A stretch of DNA of 64,000 nucleotides. Source: Tenodera sinensis. Its lineage: Eukaryota > Arthropoda > Insecta > Mantodea > Mantidae. The stretch covers positions 19,916,085 to 19,980,084 of the forward strand of contig CM060965.1 in the NCBI GenBank assembly GCA_030765045.1, given 5' to 3'. Under the pieces are notes generated by a model. The model worked only from the letters and a program-made list of their open reading frames with translations, was not told the DNA's origin and searched no databases. Shown piece by piece: positions 41,660 to 52,960 of this stretch; within the stretch, counting starts at the first letter, position 1, and every line of letters begins with the position of its first letter. A program made the position numbers and the translations under genes.

Positions 41660-42110
41660 CAAAGTATGATTCAGGGGTCTCCGTCTAGGGGATATGTGAA
41701 TAGCGACCACAAGGTACCCAAGCTGAGCAGAACATTACTTCCACTTACTGGTGTTTTGCTCCTCACTGTAACTTTTCTATCTGACCTTACCTTGGTCATC
41801 TCTTGTTCTTTCCCGACCCCGATGCTATTAAGGTTCCCGAGGGCTAGGGAGTCTTTATTTTTTCAACCTCTCCATTTCTCTAATTTCTCTATAAAATCTT
41901 AACCCCTAACATGCTGACCTGTCATGGCATGTAATACGTCCTCTGACTGGTGATCAGAGGATGTGGTCGGTGAATTTATTTTGATAACTCTCCTGGTCAG
42001 GTCGGTGAGACCCGTAAACCAACGATAGGTGTGGTCCTCCAGGCATTCTGGGGGTTGTGAGGGAGCGATGTGACCGCCAAAGCATAAAAATATGGTGCTC
42101 TCTAAAAAGC
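41660..42110 (+). repeat. Probable interspersed repeat R
   Basis: gattcaggggtctccgtctagggg, caaggtacccaagctgag, ttcccgaccccgatgctatt and gttcccgagggctagggag read like a retroposon body I have met in other insect genomes, but this rests on memory alone and there is no second copy here. Includes a 7-bp stem hairpin cctctga...tcagagg near 41940. Confidence 0.3.
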
Positions 42111-42544
42111 GGTTACTATTACTGCTATTGCTCTCTTCAATATCATCAGTGAAAAATATTGGAGAGCAAGAGGATTAATGATTTCATTGTCAGAAATCCA
42201 GCATTAGCTAACAACAATTCAAAGTAATCGGCAAAACTTTGCACTGCAACAATCAATGAATGATAAACACTTAAACGATGAAAAAATATTTTAGGGATAG
42301 AGAGGTGATTTTTAACTTCAAAGTTATGTTCCTCTGACTAGTACTTTAATTAATTTAGTGCATCATATTTGATTATATTTGGTTCCATTTGTCATGCTTA
42401 AAACTGTAATAGTCATACAGCGGCTTTTACCTTTGGAAGCAATTGCCTATGGATAAAGGTGATAACTGGTATGCTGTTGTCGCTGAATTTCTGCTTTTTC
42501 TTTGGGTTTTACCGTAGATTAGAATATAACACACTCTTTCATAC
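42111..42544. other. Unassigned segment
   Basis: AT-rich. Nothing is recognised. Confidence 0.35.
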
Positions 42545-42700
42545 ATACAGAGTGGGGAGGATAGAGAAAAGTGCCCACCCTCAGCCGGGAATCGAACCCG
42601 GTAACTCTTGCATATTTATTACAAACACTGCTATCGACGACTTCAATCAGTAGCTATTCGCAGCTGAGTGCTAGCCACTGCGCGCGGCAGACGGACCTGG
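42545..42700 (-). repeat. SINE M copy 2, with inserted bases in the head
   Basis: On the minus strand a box A-like GTGGCTAGCACTCAGCTGC lies unusually far (about 70 nt) from box B GGGTTCGATTCCC. Then ctgagggtgggcacttttctct resembles copy 1. The head may have been interrupted. Confidence 0.5.
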
Positions 42701-43377
42701 AACTGCACCAGAAGAGTGATTCAGCGCGCTGCGTGATGAACTCGGTTCTAAACCGCTAACCGGATCATAAAAATAAAGCAACATTACAAACTCGCGTCCC
42801 AGTTGCGAACATTTGCTTTCTACGTGGACGAACGCTCATTTCTCATACTTAACTTTCTGGATAAAGGAACTTCTCTCTTGTGGCAAGTGACTTTGACGCT
42901 AAAGCATAACATTAAACTTCGTTACCGAGAAGGCGTCATTTTAAATGTAAATTAGCGGTTCTTGCAGTGAATAAGCTATGCTAATCCGAGACCAGCACAC
43001 ACGGAATTTAAGATAACTTAACGTGCATCCAGACAGAAAGGCTTTGGTTAAGGCGCCTGCTTTGTTTACAGAATAGTGTCTCGCTGACATTAAAATGAAG
43101 CACGCCGCTATTCTTATTGTTATTCTTTGCTGCGCTAGTGTCTTCAACTTAAAACAATACTTGCTCCAGTCCTTCTTCACATTCACAGACACGTCATTCC
43201 ATGGCACCTAGTTGCGCATCGTTTTCCTTTACTATTCGCTTCTTTTTCTTTAGTTAACTCAAAGAAGTTACTAATTTATCGACTATTTAGCTCCTGATCC
43301 CGGTAACCAACGGCTTCCTGCTGATAATCTGAAGTTGCAAACACAAATTCAGATGCTGGTTCTTCTTAATTCAGTGT
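42701..43377. other. Unassigned segment
   Basis: An 88-codon minus-strand frame (42941-43207) is unrecognised. No repeat module is seen. Confidence 0.4.
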
Positions 43378-43808
43378 TCAGGACAGCTGGTGAAGTCTGC
43401 CGGAAACCAAGGGCCACTTCTCCCTGTCTCTTCACTGCTGAGGATCCAAATTTCTTGAAGTCATGGCCGTTTGTGCCCGTTCTATCCATTTCGTTGTTAG
43501 TCGGCCTCTTTTCCTTCTTTCTGGTGAGGTTCACTCCATAATTTGACGTGCAAGTCGTTCCTCCATCATTCTTTTTACGTGTCCTTACCACTGTAGTCGT
43601 TTTGTTTCTATTATATCTAAGATTTTAGTTCTTTATGTACCTTCATACTTTCTTTTATCTTTTCTTTATTTTCTTGCTGGCCTTCTTAAAACATCCATTT
43701 CTGCAGCTAAAATTTTGTTTTGATTCCTGCTAGAGATGCACCATACATCTGCACCATAGGTAAGTTACCTTGAATTACTGTCTTATATATTTGTACTTTT
43801 CTATTTTT
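43378..43808 (-). mobile_element. Decayed LINE ORF2 C-terminus, cut by family X
   Basis: The minus strand reads TYGADVWCIS, ILAAEMDVLRRPARK, LDIIETKRLQW, GHVKRMMEERL, RQIMEW, SPERRKRGR and, near 43390, DREKWPLVSGR. This is the YGxExW...AAEMxxLRR...KRLxWxGHVxRM...GRP...RxxWR order at the end of RTE/CR1/Jockey-like ORF2. At least four in-frame stops interrupt it. A family X copy begins exactly at its upstream edge. Confidence 0.88.
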
Positions 43809-44657
43809 ACTTTCCACGCACAGTAAAATAGAAGAAGTATTGTACTCCACCCAAAAATTCAATGTCGAGATTTCAACGGAAATATATGTTTTGAGGTCCC
43901 CCTCCCTGAATCCAGAAAAAAGCATTTTTAGAAGAAGGTTCGTGCGTGTGTGTCTGTGGACAGCATAACTCAAAAACGAAAAGTCGGTTAAAAACCTAAC
44001 TTGGTATTTAAGTTTAATGTCTTTCAAGGATACGACACGAAGATTTTGAAGAAAATAGCACCACCCTAAACTACCCTTTACTTGGAAAATTTTTCGAAAT
44101 TTTTTTATTTTTATTTATTTTATTTTTTTGAAAATGGCTCTAACGATTTTGATTAAAATGCCATATGAGATATTTTATGACAAATACAATGTATATTTTG
44201 AATTTTCTTGCTACAGTCCATGTAGTCCTGTTTACTCCGGATGACTTTTGAATAACTTCTAAACCGTAAGAGATAGAACAAATCTTACTATACAAAAATA
44301 TAGATCTCGCTAAAACACAATCTATGCCCAAATAAATGTTTTTTGTACAGTGGGCCATTTCGGAGACATTCCTTGTTATTTGTGAGTTTAGGAAATCGAT
44401 CTTTCCTCAAATGCGACATCGTTGTTCATTTTTTAATATGTTGACCGTGCAAAGAAAACGGAATCTCAAAGCTTTAGGAGATTTGACTGCCGCTCAAAGC
44501 CTACTGTATTCTAGCATTCCCCTTGCACCTATAAGGAAATAAACAATAAGATAAAATCTGCAAATGTTTATTTCAATAACACGAAGATATAGGAATAAGA
44601 GTTTGTAAGAATGGTTAGTACAAGAGTAGAGAAAGTCATGTCATGCACCACTTCAGA
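43809..44657 (-). repeat. Family X, full-length copy inserted at a LINE edge
   Basis: In plus coordinates it runs from ACTTTCCACGCACAG to gtagagaaagtcatgtcatgcaccacttcaga, with all inner blocks. TTTTAC occurs at both edges (43805-43810 and 44658-44663) and may be a short duplication. Its CA seed is only gtgcgtgtgtgtctg. Confidence 0.88.
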
Positions 44658-45469
44658 TTTTACATTGCTGTTGCAACTTTTGTTACTAGTGGAAATGAAC
44701 TAGATATATTGAACAAACAGTGAGATGCTATCATCTCAACGGTTCAGAGTCAACAGTATGCTCTTAAATAAAGACAAAACTGCTTATCTCTTTAGTTTGA
44801 AACAACTGTCGGCTGATTCAGCACATTTCTATTAGACTAGCCTAACATTTTGGGGAGCTTTTATTGCTAGCCGACTAACTCTGACTTCTCCAAATGAGTA
44901 CCAAGAAAAGATGGTCTAGTGTAGCTTCCTAACTCGAAATCTGAGAGAACGTGTTCCTAAGATTGATTTGTAACAAGATAAACGAAATGTTTCATGTGCA
45001 AAACAAAAGTACGAAGCTATACCAAGAATTAGGTGTTATTGAACTACTTGCAGGCCTTCCTGTATTGAGTTAGGCATTTTAACTATTTATAAGCATTATA
45101 TTCTGGATATTTCACTTTTTCTACCCAACTCTTCTGAAACATTTTGAAAAAAAAATGGCTTGTAGTTTACCGGAAAAGAATGTGTTATTTCGGGAATATA
45201 ATTTTATCGTTAGCAGGGTGGGGAATGACTTATGCCCACCTCCTATAATTTTTAAAATTTTGTCTTTTAGTTTTTTTATTAAAGGCATGCAGTTAATTAT
45301 TGTTCCAATCACTGTTCCTACTACTGAATTACGTATTTGTTTCAAAGTTTTCATTGTTGGTATTTTTGAGAAACAATGAAATGTCAAGGTGGTCATTAAG
45401 TACTGCCCAGTTGGTATGAGATTCATGGAAAAGTAAAAGGGGAATAACTAAACACTGTTAAATATCTTT
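44658..45469. other. Unassigned segment
   Basis: AT-rich. A faint X-like start (cactttttctaccc) near 45113 is not convincing. No gene is recognised. Confidence 0.4.
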
Positions 45470-45702
45470 ATAAACATGACATGATGTGTGCCCAATTTTA
45501 AACTAAATTTGTTTTAAAATTGCTCAGATATTTTGTTACCAGGGGGGGGGGGGTCAGCCTTCTGAGACATTGGAAGGTTTTATCTCCCCGTTCCACTGTC
45601 TCAAAAGACTGAACAAAGTATAGCTTTACAAATATGACAAGACATAACCAATTTTAAAATAAATTTGTTTTAAAAACTGCTCAGATATTTTGTTACCAGT
45701 GG
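45470..45702 (+). repeat. Direct duplication of about 73 bp, 157 bp apart
   Basis: 45470-45542 and 45627-45699 are nearly the same, sharing ccaattttaaa, taaatttgttttaaaa and tgctcagatattttgttacc. A G12 tract (45542-45553) follows the first copy, where the second has gtggtgg. Confidence 0.85.
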
Positions 45703-45784
45703 TGGTCACAAAACACCCGCCGCCCCATTGGTTTTATAAGTTGTGGAATAAGCCTTGGCATTGCTAAGGTTAATGTAGCGCCGG

Positions 45785-45883
45785 CATGTTGCCGCAGTAG
45801 CTGAGTTGGTTACAGCAACGGCGCGGAGAGTCGAAGATCCGTGATTTAAATTCCTGCAATGCCATTGCATTTTTTTCAGTATT
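45785..45883 (+). repeat. SINE L copy 2, cut by family X
   Basis: The head gccgcagtagctgagttggttac and gaagatccgtgatttaaattcc (box B region decayed) match copy 1. Family X entered at the ttttttcag stretch. Confidence 0.6.
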
Positions 45884-46680
45884 ACTTTCTCTACTGGTAA
45901 GTAGGGGAAGTATTGTATTCCACCCAAAAGTTCGATGTCCAGATTTCACCGGAAATATATGTTTTGAGGCCCCCTGAATCCAACAAAAGCATTTTTAGAA
46001 AAAGGTCCATGTGTGTCTGTGTGTGTCTGTCTGTGTGTCAGTCTGTCAGTCCAAATACCAAAGTTGGTATTTAAGTTTAATGTCTTTCAAGGATCATTTT
46101 GAAGAAAATAGCTCCACCCTTAACTACCCTTTACAAGGAAAATTTTTCGAAAATTTTGATTTTCTTGAAAGTGGCTCTAACGATTTTGATTAAAATGTCA
46201 TATGTTTGAGATATTTTTATGACAAATGAAATGTATATCTTGAATTTTCTGGTTATAGCCCCTGTAGTCGTATTTACTCTGGACGACTTTTCCATAACTG
46301 GTAAACCGTTAGAGATAGACCAAAACCTTGCTAAAATACACAATTTATGTCTCAATAAATTTTCTTGTAGAGTGAACCATTTCGGAGATATTCCTTGTTA
46401 TGTGTGTGAGTTTCGGAAAACTTAGAAATGGGTCATCGTTGTTAATTTTTTTATATGTTACGTGTGCAAAGAGAACGGAATCTCAAAGTTTTAAAACATT
46501 TGACTATCGCACAAAGCCTACTGTATTCCAATATTCCCCTTGAACCTACAAGGAAATAAGCAATAAGATAATTTGTACAAATGTTTATTTTAACTAACAC
46601 GAAGAAGATATAGGAATAAGAATTTCTAAGAATGGTTAGTACAAAAGTAGAGAAAGTCATGTGAGTGCAACACATCAGAT
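45884..46680 (-). repeat. Family X, full-length copy with 14-bp target duplication
   Basis: In plus coordinates ACTTTCTCTACTGG to caacacatcagat. Both sides carry TTTTTTTCAGTATT (45870-45883 and 46681-46694), a perfect 14-bp duplication that fixes the element at 797 bp. Duplications of this length fit target-primed retroposition better than most cut-and-paste transposases. Confidence 0.92.
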
Positions 46681-46812
46681 TTTTTTTCAGTATTATTCTA
46701 CCTTTCCAAACATAATTTCAAACAGTTTATTTCATAAAATATACTTAAAATATCAGTGGTCATCACGTATATTAAAATAGTTCGCTACAAACCTGGGTTG
46801 GAAGGTCTAGGC

Positions 46813-47157
46813 TCAAATGCTGAAGCTTCCTTGTGATGTACCAGCAGATACACGCCCAAAATCAGGGACGCAGTGTTTCCCAGGGTGAAATCTCATTCCA
46901 GGGGGGATCTCCTTGGGACAGGTTTGAACCGCGATATGGTTGGCAAATCCACATTCACACCGTTGTGTAAAATGAGCCTGTACAGGAAACGGAAGCTGAG
47001 AGCTCTCCCATTCAAGTGTCGTGGCACAGATCATTGCCTCCCCAAATGTTCCCACAGCTTTTGTGTTCCCTACTTCCTTTAACAGGCTACAAACAAACGA
47101 GAAGCATACATCTGCAGCTGCGAAAACTGCGCCACATTTATAATGCCCTACAAGCAT
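46813..47157 (-). CDS. Unrecognised open frame, 114 codons, cysteine-rich
   Basis: The longest frame outside repeats on this strand. It contains CGAVFAAADVCFSFVC, EAMICATTLEW and QRCECGFANH. The cysteines do not follow a zinc-finger or secreted-peptide spacing that I know. No promoter, splice site or neighbour supports it, and a 69-codon frame overlaps on the other strand, so it may be chance. Confidence 0.15.
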   Translation of the reverse strand: MLVGHYKCGAVFAAADVCFSFVCSLLKEVGNTKAVGTFGEAMICATTLEWESSQLPFPVQAHFTQRCECGFANHIAVQTCPKEIPPGMRFHPGKHCVPDFGRVSAGTSQGSFSI

Positions 47158-47779
47158 TTACCAGCGAAACTGCTCCTTAAATTGTTGTTTCCTCAGTTTA
47201 CGAGATGTACAGCTGTTATTGTTATGGTTCACGTTCTTATTTCCAACCTGAATACCTCTGTATATGCTTCAGTGCGAAACAGAAATGGAATAACATCATT
47301 TTTCAATAAGGGTTGCAATGGTTCCTTTAAAAAATGCTAGGTTCCCAAATAAGAGTCAAATATGTCCACCTGTGAATGCTTGCCTTGGGGAGGTCCACAA
47401 TTCAATGTTCCCGTTCATCCCCCACCCTGACTTTGGGTTCTTCGTGAATTCCTATGGTTGGCAGTCATTTCTTTCCTAAACAGATGTACTTTCAGGTTTC
47501 GCAGTGTGAGGCAGTGCCAGACAGATGAGCAATTGCTTGTCCGAAACATAGAGAATTATCTATGGAAACCAGAAGTCTGCCTTGCTTGTATGGGGCGTTC
47601 AACGCCCATTCCTGGCAAATTTGGTGGCAGATCGAATCTTCGATACACCAAATATTGGGGACTTCTGTACGTCCCTGTGGTCTGTCCGACCGCTGCCTAA
47701 AGCCTTCTATTGTTCCTTCACTTCACCTTCCTGTACGGATGGTAGCCACAATAATGTGTAAGTCACGGTGCACGAGGTG

Positions 47780-47781
<2 letters not shown>
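47158..47781. other. Unassigned segment
   Basis: Two overlapping plus-strand frames (47458-47700, 47562-47873), the second running into the microsatellite, are unrecognised. Base composition is less AT-rich than the surroundings, so a decayed gene or transposon is possible. Confidence 0.35.
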
Positions 47782-47832
<51 letters not shown>

Positions 47833-47857
47833 TGTGTGTGTGTATGTGTGTGTGTGT
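47782..47857 (+). repeat. (TG)n microsatellite with two TATG interruptions
   Basis: About 37 TG units, interrupted by tatg twice near the right end. It is not associated with a family X copy. Confidence 0.93.
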
Positions 47858-48799
47858 TTACCCATTACCGTAACAGCAAAACACTATACAGTACAGAGCG
47901 TGTGAGACGTTCTGCGCATGCGCCAATCTACTCTAAATATAACGACACTAACAATCAAGAGAGGTCATTATAACGTCGTAAACGATGACCTAACTCTGCT
48001 ACGAGACCTTTTACCTCTAACACTTACACCGTACATAAGGTTATAGAAAGAAACTTACGGAAATCCAGTGATACAGTCATTAGTTAAAGAACGTGTTCAT
48101 CTTGATTGACATTGAGACATCAATTTTTTTTAATCATGTAATATTGAACTTCACAGCTCAGTGAAAGTCGGCATTCAACTTGGAACAATCTTACAAGGTA
48201 GGCTTCAACTCTGCAAAATTTACGGTACTGTGTTACACATTGTATAGTAACGAATATTTAAAGTATTTTAAGAGACGCCTTAAAAACTTAAATCACACGA
48301 TGTTAGAAATATTTGTATGTTCTTAGTTCAGATAAAGTGTGAATAATATGTATGTTTTGGGCAAATTGACATGTTTCAACGATCGTTTGCCCTAACATTA
48401 AGCGACAGATCATGCAGTTTTAGAATCTTGAGAGCAAGTTCACGCAGGAGGCCGAGAGAATAGCAGCAGCTCCTGTCACTTCCTATCCCCTAGTGGTCAT
48501 TGGACCAGCCGTCCCCCACCGCCTTTGACCGCCGACGTTTTCTCTACTTCTGTTATCAACCCTCCAGAATTAAGAGCCTCCCATGCCTACAAACCTGAAA
48601 ATGCTACAAAAACTAATATATCTCTCCTTAGGGAATAATGAATATATTAATTAAGCAAAGGTAGTAGATTTCTATTCTAATTTTAAGCACAATTAAGTGA
48701 ATTTTTAACAATACGTGAACGTTTATCCTGAGCGAGTTGAAAATAATAGTTCTGCTAATCGAAACTTATATCCATAAACTTGTTAAACTGAAAGCCGGA
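47858..48799. other. Unassigned segment
   Basis: AT-rich, except a GC-richer patch at 48470-48600 that is unrecognised. Confidence 0.4.
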
Positions 48800-48900
48800 A
48801 ATCTTTTTCTCGTCCAGCAAAGCCGAATCATTTTTACGATGACATGAGATTTAGAACACATAAAAGATTCAGTGTATGAAATGTACAAGAAATACACGTT
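48800..48900 (+). repeat. Repeat Q copy 2
   Basis: gtccagcaaagccgaatcattttt, catgagatttagaac and ttcagtgtatgaaatgtac align with 23265-23365. A 61-codon frame runs on to 49057. Confidence 0.5.
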
Positions 48901-49183
48901 GAGTAAATGGGAGTTCTGTTTCACAAGAATTCCTGAACACTTGGAAGTGCTGCTTATTTCTGTCTCACGTGCGCAAATTAGTCTTGGTTCCAAAACAGAA
49001 AGAAAAAATCATATTATTGCAAAGAAACGCCACCTCCTTCTTTACACAGATTTATAGGCAGATATTCTATCCTTCAACCATAGAATATGAATGAGATAAA
49101 CAAATTATGTGTGGGAGTTGAATTTAGAGTTGACGTCGTCCATTACTGAATGTTCGCACTCATTTAGTAGAAGTCACTTAATA
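48901..49183 (+). repeat. Probable upstream part of family F copy 3
   Basis: ttagtagaagtcacttaa just before the Tigger element resembles ctactagaagtgattaa at 55706-55722, upstream of the F copy 4 body. The rest is not matched. Confidence 0.35.
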
Positions 49184-50100
49184 CAGTAGAATCCCGATAA
49201 CTCGACTCTCGATAACTCAACCCTCTTTTATTTTTGTTTTTTAATTTTTTACCGCTAAACTTGACTGTAATAATTTTTATTATCTATTATATGGTATGAA
49301 TATTATAGGTAAATTTTAATTACTGTGCGTGTACAAGCTGCCGCGATCTCCCTCACAGTGGCATATGGAATGACCACGTATTGACCTTCGAAATCTGGTC
49401 AGTTCATAAGCAACTGCTAGACCATTGTCATGAAACAAAAGCTTGCCACTAATAATGTGGATACACAGCACAAACACTTGTTCGGAGGGTCTGAAGGTTT
49501 ACTGTTTTAACCAGTACAAGTGTATTTTAGGCGTAACAATTGTGCATTGGTTTATGATCGAGTTCACTTTTGTATTTATAAGACAATTGGGATGTCAGGT
49601 TATGTTTCCAACTTCCACGGACCGCGCGTGATTAAGTACGGTGTTATCTCACATTATCAGCAATGTCTTCTGTATTTCAAGGAAGTAAACAGACATTACC
49701 CACATCATCAATCGCCACGTGTACAAAATACCTGTGTACGTGGTAAGCTGAACTGTCAGTTACATATTTCTGGCAGCATCCAAGATTTCAGGCTTACTGA
49801 TAGTGTTGCAGTAAGTTGTATTTGTGCCAGTGAAAATGCCAAACGAGAAGAAAACAAGTTAACATGACAATGGAAACTAAATTGGTTTTGTTAAAGAGAC
49901 TGGACAAAGGGTAACATATTAATACGTAATACATTTTAGAATATGTTTTGTTTCCTACAGTGCACTACAATATATTTATGTAATTTGCAGTGTTATGTTA
50001 TGAGTTGTAAATAACAAATCCCTTGTTCCGTAAACTCCACATTTCGTTAACTAGACAACCTCTCAGTCCAGTTAGGTCGAGTTATCGGGATTCCGCTGCA
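49184..50100 (+). mobile_element. Tigger/pogo-type deletion derivative
   Basis: The left end is TA-CAGTAGAATCCCGATAACTCGAC. The right end is the inverted GGTCGAGTTATCGGGATTCC, then gctgcag-TA, so GAATCCCGATAACTCGAC is an exact terminal repeat. A start region (ATG at 49836-49838) reads MPNEKKTS and, after a frame slip, METKLVLLKRLDKG, the N-terminal CENP-B-type helix-turn-helix of Tigger transposases. A stop follows at once. The DDE catalytic domain is absent and the element is about 0.9 kb instead of 2 kb or more. It lies within a family F copy. Confidence 0.88.
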
Positions 50101-50103
50101 GTA

Positions 50104-50400
50104 CAATAAAGTTTTGAACCAGCAGCACAGTGAAAGGGGACCATGATCGTGATGAAGGATGATACACTGATAAGCTCTGCACTATATACCAATTAGCGAG
50201 GTTCATTCAGTAGTAGTCTCAAGTTATGTACAATATAATGGAACATGCTTCGTCAGGTCTGTGATGAAAGTCTATAACACTTTGAGTCTGCCCACAAACC
50301 ATAAAAACGCTTCCTTTGCTATAAAGTCGCACAAAAGCCTCCGCTCCAGTATATTTTATGGGCAAACAGTAAAGGCGGTAAGTATGCATACAATTAAACA
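50104..50400 (+). repeat. Family F copy 3
   Basis: ccagcagcacagtgaaagggg, gtgatgaaggatgatacac, actttgagtctgcccac and cctccgctccagtatatttta align with 55770-56040. The terminal hairpin is damaged (TTTTATGG, CAGTAAA). Confidence 0.75.
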
Positions 50401-51107
50401 TAATTTTTAACGGTATGTTGCAGTTGATCCTGAGCGAGACGAAAATAGGTCTAGTACTGTCATAAACACAAGAACGGCTGCCACTGACGAGCTTCGCTTG
50501 TCTAAGGCAACAAAACCAGTAAACATTTGCATTTTTCAAAAAGAGCTGCTGATAGCAGGTTTCTAAAATAAACTAGTCAATTAAAATTGCACGGATTTGG
50601 GTTGGGAACTAACCTAGCTGTCAATTCCACTGGCAGTGTTCTGCCGGCAAGCTGATGAATATTAATTAGACCTAACATTTCCACTTCGCACTAATGGCTG
50701 TGGAGAGACCGAGTCTTGACCTATGTAATTAAAGACGAGTAGTCCCATCTTTAAGTGGTTTGTGGTCCCAAGCCACGCCATTCTCTGATCTCAATATTTC
50801 CCGCAGCGTCACAGCTTATTCACCTCTAACGCCACAACCAGATGACGTGTATTCCATCCGACGTATACCACAGCCGTTGTTTCCTGAAAACCACATACAT
50901 AAACCATCTTCTTTATGGTGTTTTCATTTTCACCAGTCTACTTAAGACCATTTTCCCTGTTTGCAGCCGTCTTCCCACTCTACCCAGTTTCCACTTGCAG
51001 TAGATAACTGTGATATTGTTGTAACTCTGGTTTCAAACAATAAGAAGGAAGGGACTGGCTTTTAAATACAATTCGAAGCAGTTCATAAAATATCTGGAAT
51101 GGCTGAT

Positions 51108-51113
<6 letters not shown>
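50401..51113. other. Unassigned segment
   Basis: Short frame 50760-50945 is unrecognised. It ends at a long A-run. Confidence 0.4.
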
Positions 51114-51156
<43 letters not shown>

Positions 51157-51660
51157 CACAACATTTTAACAAGATCTAATTTTTATGTAGTACATTTTTA
51201 TCTATCTCTTATTGCTTACGAATAGTACACAATTCTGTGTTGCGAATACCGCCTATACCAACCGGGAGGGACAGGGGGTTCTGATCACGTCCCACCCTCC
51301 AGTTCTGCACCCCACTCATGACGCCTGTAGTGGGCAGAGGTGGGGGATGCAGCGGCCGGGCGGTAAGCCTTCACCTACGAAGGGCTGTTGCGCTAGAGGT
51401 TAGTGTGCAGCCTTCTCTTGAATATCCTCGTGTCGCACCTTGGATGATGAAAAAATAACTAAAAAAATAACAAATCCTGAACCTAAAGACGAAGGGTCGT
51501 TCTTGAGGATGAGACGCAAATACGCGCTCGCCTTTAGCTTTTTAGCAAAACACATTATTTGAAGAGTGGATACATGACTTCAAAACGTGTTTCCTGTAAA
51601 ATTTCGATATGGACTTTTTGGGGAATGTAATGTTTATTATGATAGAGAATGCAAAAAGTT
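51114..51660 (+). repeat. Family X, right two-thirds, with A40 and a nested SINE
   Basis: A40 (51114-51153) precedes gtacacaacattttaacaagatctaattttta. After the SINE, gaatatcctcgtgtcgcaccttgga, tcaaaacgtgtttcctgtaaaatttcg and gatagagaatgc continue in X order. Confidence 0.75.
51250..51403 (+). repeat. SINE C copy 3, 5'-truncated, inside family X
   Basis: ccgggagggacaggg, gatcacgtcccaccctcc, gcaccccactcatgacgcctgtagtgggcag and gggctgttgcgctagagg match the last 150 bp of copy 2. The head is absent. Confidence 0.85.
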
Positions 51661-52206
51661 ACATAAAATACGTTTTAAGCATGTTTTTGAGAGGTTTTAT
51701 CATTTCCAAACTTGTCTTGTATATGTATATATCCGATAGCACGGGTAACCCTTGGATAAGAAGCACATGTTTGTGTCCCCGCCTGGGAATCTCTGTGGGA
51801 GCCGCTGGATTACCTACAGCAAAGATCTGCATACAGAGAATACTCGAGGACTCGATTACATCAGTAATCAAGGCATGTCTACCTCTCGCTTGTCTGCCTG
51901 CCTCTGGTACGTTGATAGTAGTACTGTCTCCCTCACTGGAACCTGTGACCATTGACAATATCCAAACCAGGAGAACTTCTTGCTTGGCAAACCTTTGTCA
52001 CTATGGCAATGAACCCTCAGAATGAACCGTTTAGGATGAAACGGCCTTGAGGATCCATCTGCTTGTATTCTGGTTGGCATGAGAACGGTTGTATTTGGCA
52101 AGGACCTCGGTACGTGCTTGACATTTGTCTGATGCTAAATTTGTCAGGAGGGGAAAGTGTAAGGGTCAGTACACGCTGGGATTGTGCCCAAGGTGTTTTT
52201 GATTAA
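51661..52206. other. Unassigned segment
   Basis: A 138-codon plus-strand frame (51609-52025) starts in X and has an overlapping 99-codon frame on the minus strand. Neither shows a domain. Confidence 0.35.
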
Positions 52207-52443
52207 CAACAGCCTTTATATCAACACCTCCGAATTTCTTCTCAATTATCTACTTCAGCATATGTAATTAATGCACAATTCCTTAAAACGTACAAGAACT
52301 TGAAGGATATGCTGTCCAAATTGGGCCGACAGTCACAAGAGAAGCATTTAAGAGCACATTTTAAGCACAGCCTTCCATTCATTTCCCCGGATTTTGAACC
52401 TAAACTGTGTGAATTTCACAACATAGCAGCTGTTATTTTCTAG
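52207..52443 (+). pseudogene. Open frame ending in family X, possible disrupted exon
   Basis: 78 codons are open without an ATG at the start. They include AYVINAQFLKTYKNLKDMLS, KLGRQSQEKHLRAHFKHSLP and DFEPKLCEFHNIAAVIF. The upstream sequence tttttgattaacaacag resembles a branch point and 3' splice site. The TAG stop at 52441 belongs to the terminus of an X copy, so the original frame probably continued and was cut by the insertion. The family is not recognised. Confidence 0.3.
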
Positions 52444-52960
52444 AAAAGGAGAAATATTTTTGCATTCCACTCCAAAATTTGATATCCAAATTTCATCGAA
52501 AACACCTTGAGCAAAAAGATGCATGTGTTTGTGTGAACAGCATAAGTGAAATTTGTTAATTTAAGCTCAGTATCTTCCAAGAATGGGCCACAAAGACTTT
52601 TAAAAAACTATCCTAACGTAAGCTAACAAAAACATATTGCACAAAATATGTAGATTTTCTTAAAACAGCACACAATTTATGTCAATTTTCTTGTATTAAC
52701 CCTTTCCTAGATATTCGCTCCTCTTGGTTTCAATTTTCCAATAGTTAATATTTTTTACATCCTTTTGTTTCTTGCGATTTCATGGAATGAGTATAGAATT
52801 TCAAAACCCGCAATAGCGATTTTTTAAGATTTAATTATTGCTTCAGCCTGTTGTATCTTTTGTACTTAAAATATCTACAATGAAACCATTTCTTCAAACT
52901 TTATCTCGATTATGAAGTAGGTATCTTACCACTGTTTGAAAATGATTATTTGCATATTTT
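52436..52960 (-). repeat. Family X, decayed copy
   Basis: In plus coordinates tttctagaaaaggagaaat, tgcattccactccaaaatttgatatcc, gtgtgaacagcataa and gatattcgctcctcttgg keep X order. The left end is lost near 52960. Confidence 0.65.

Noticed and set aside
51609..52025. 138-codon frame on the plus strand
   Set aside because: It starts in a decayed X copy, overlaps an antisense frame of similar length and shows no domain.
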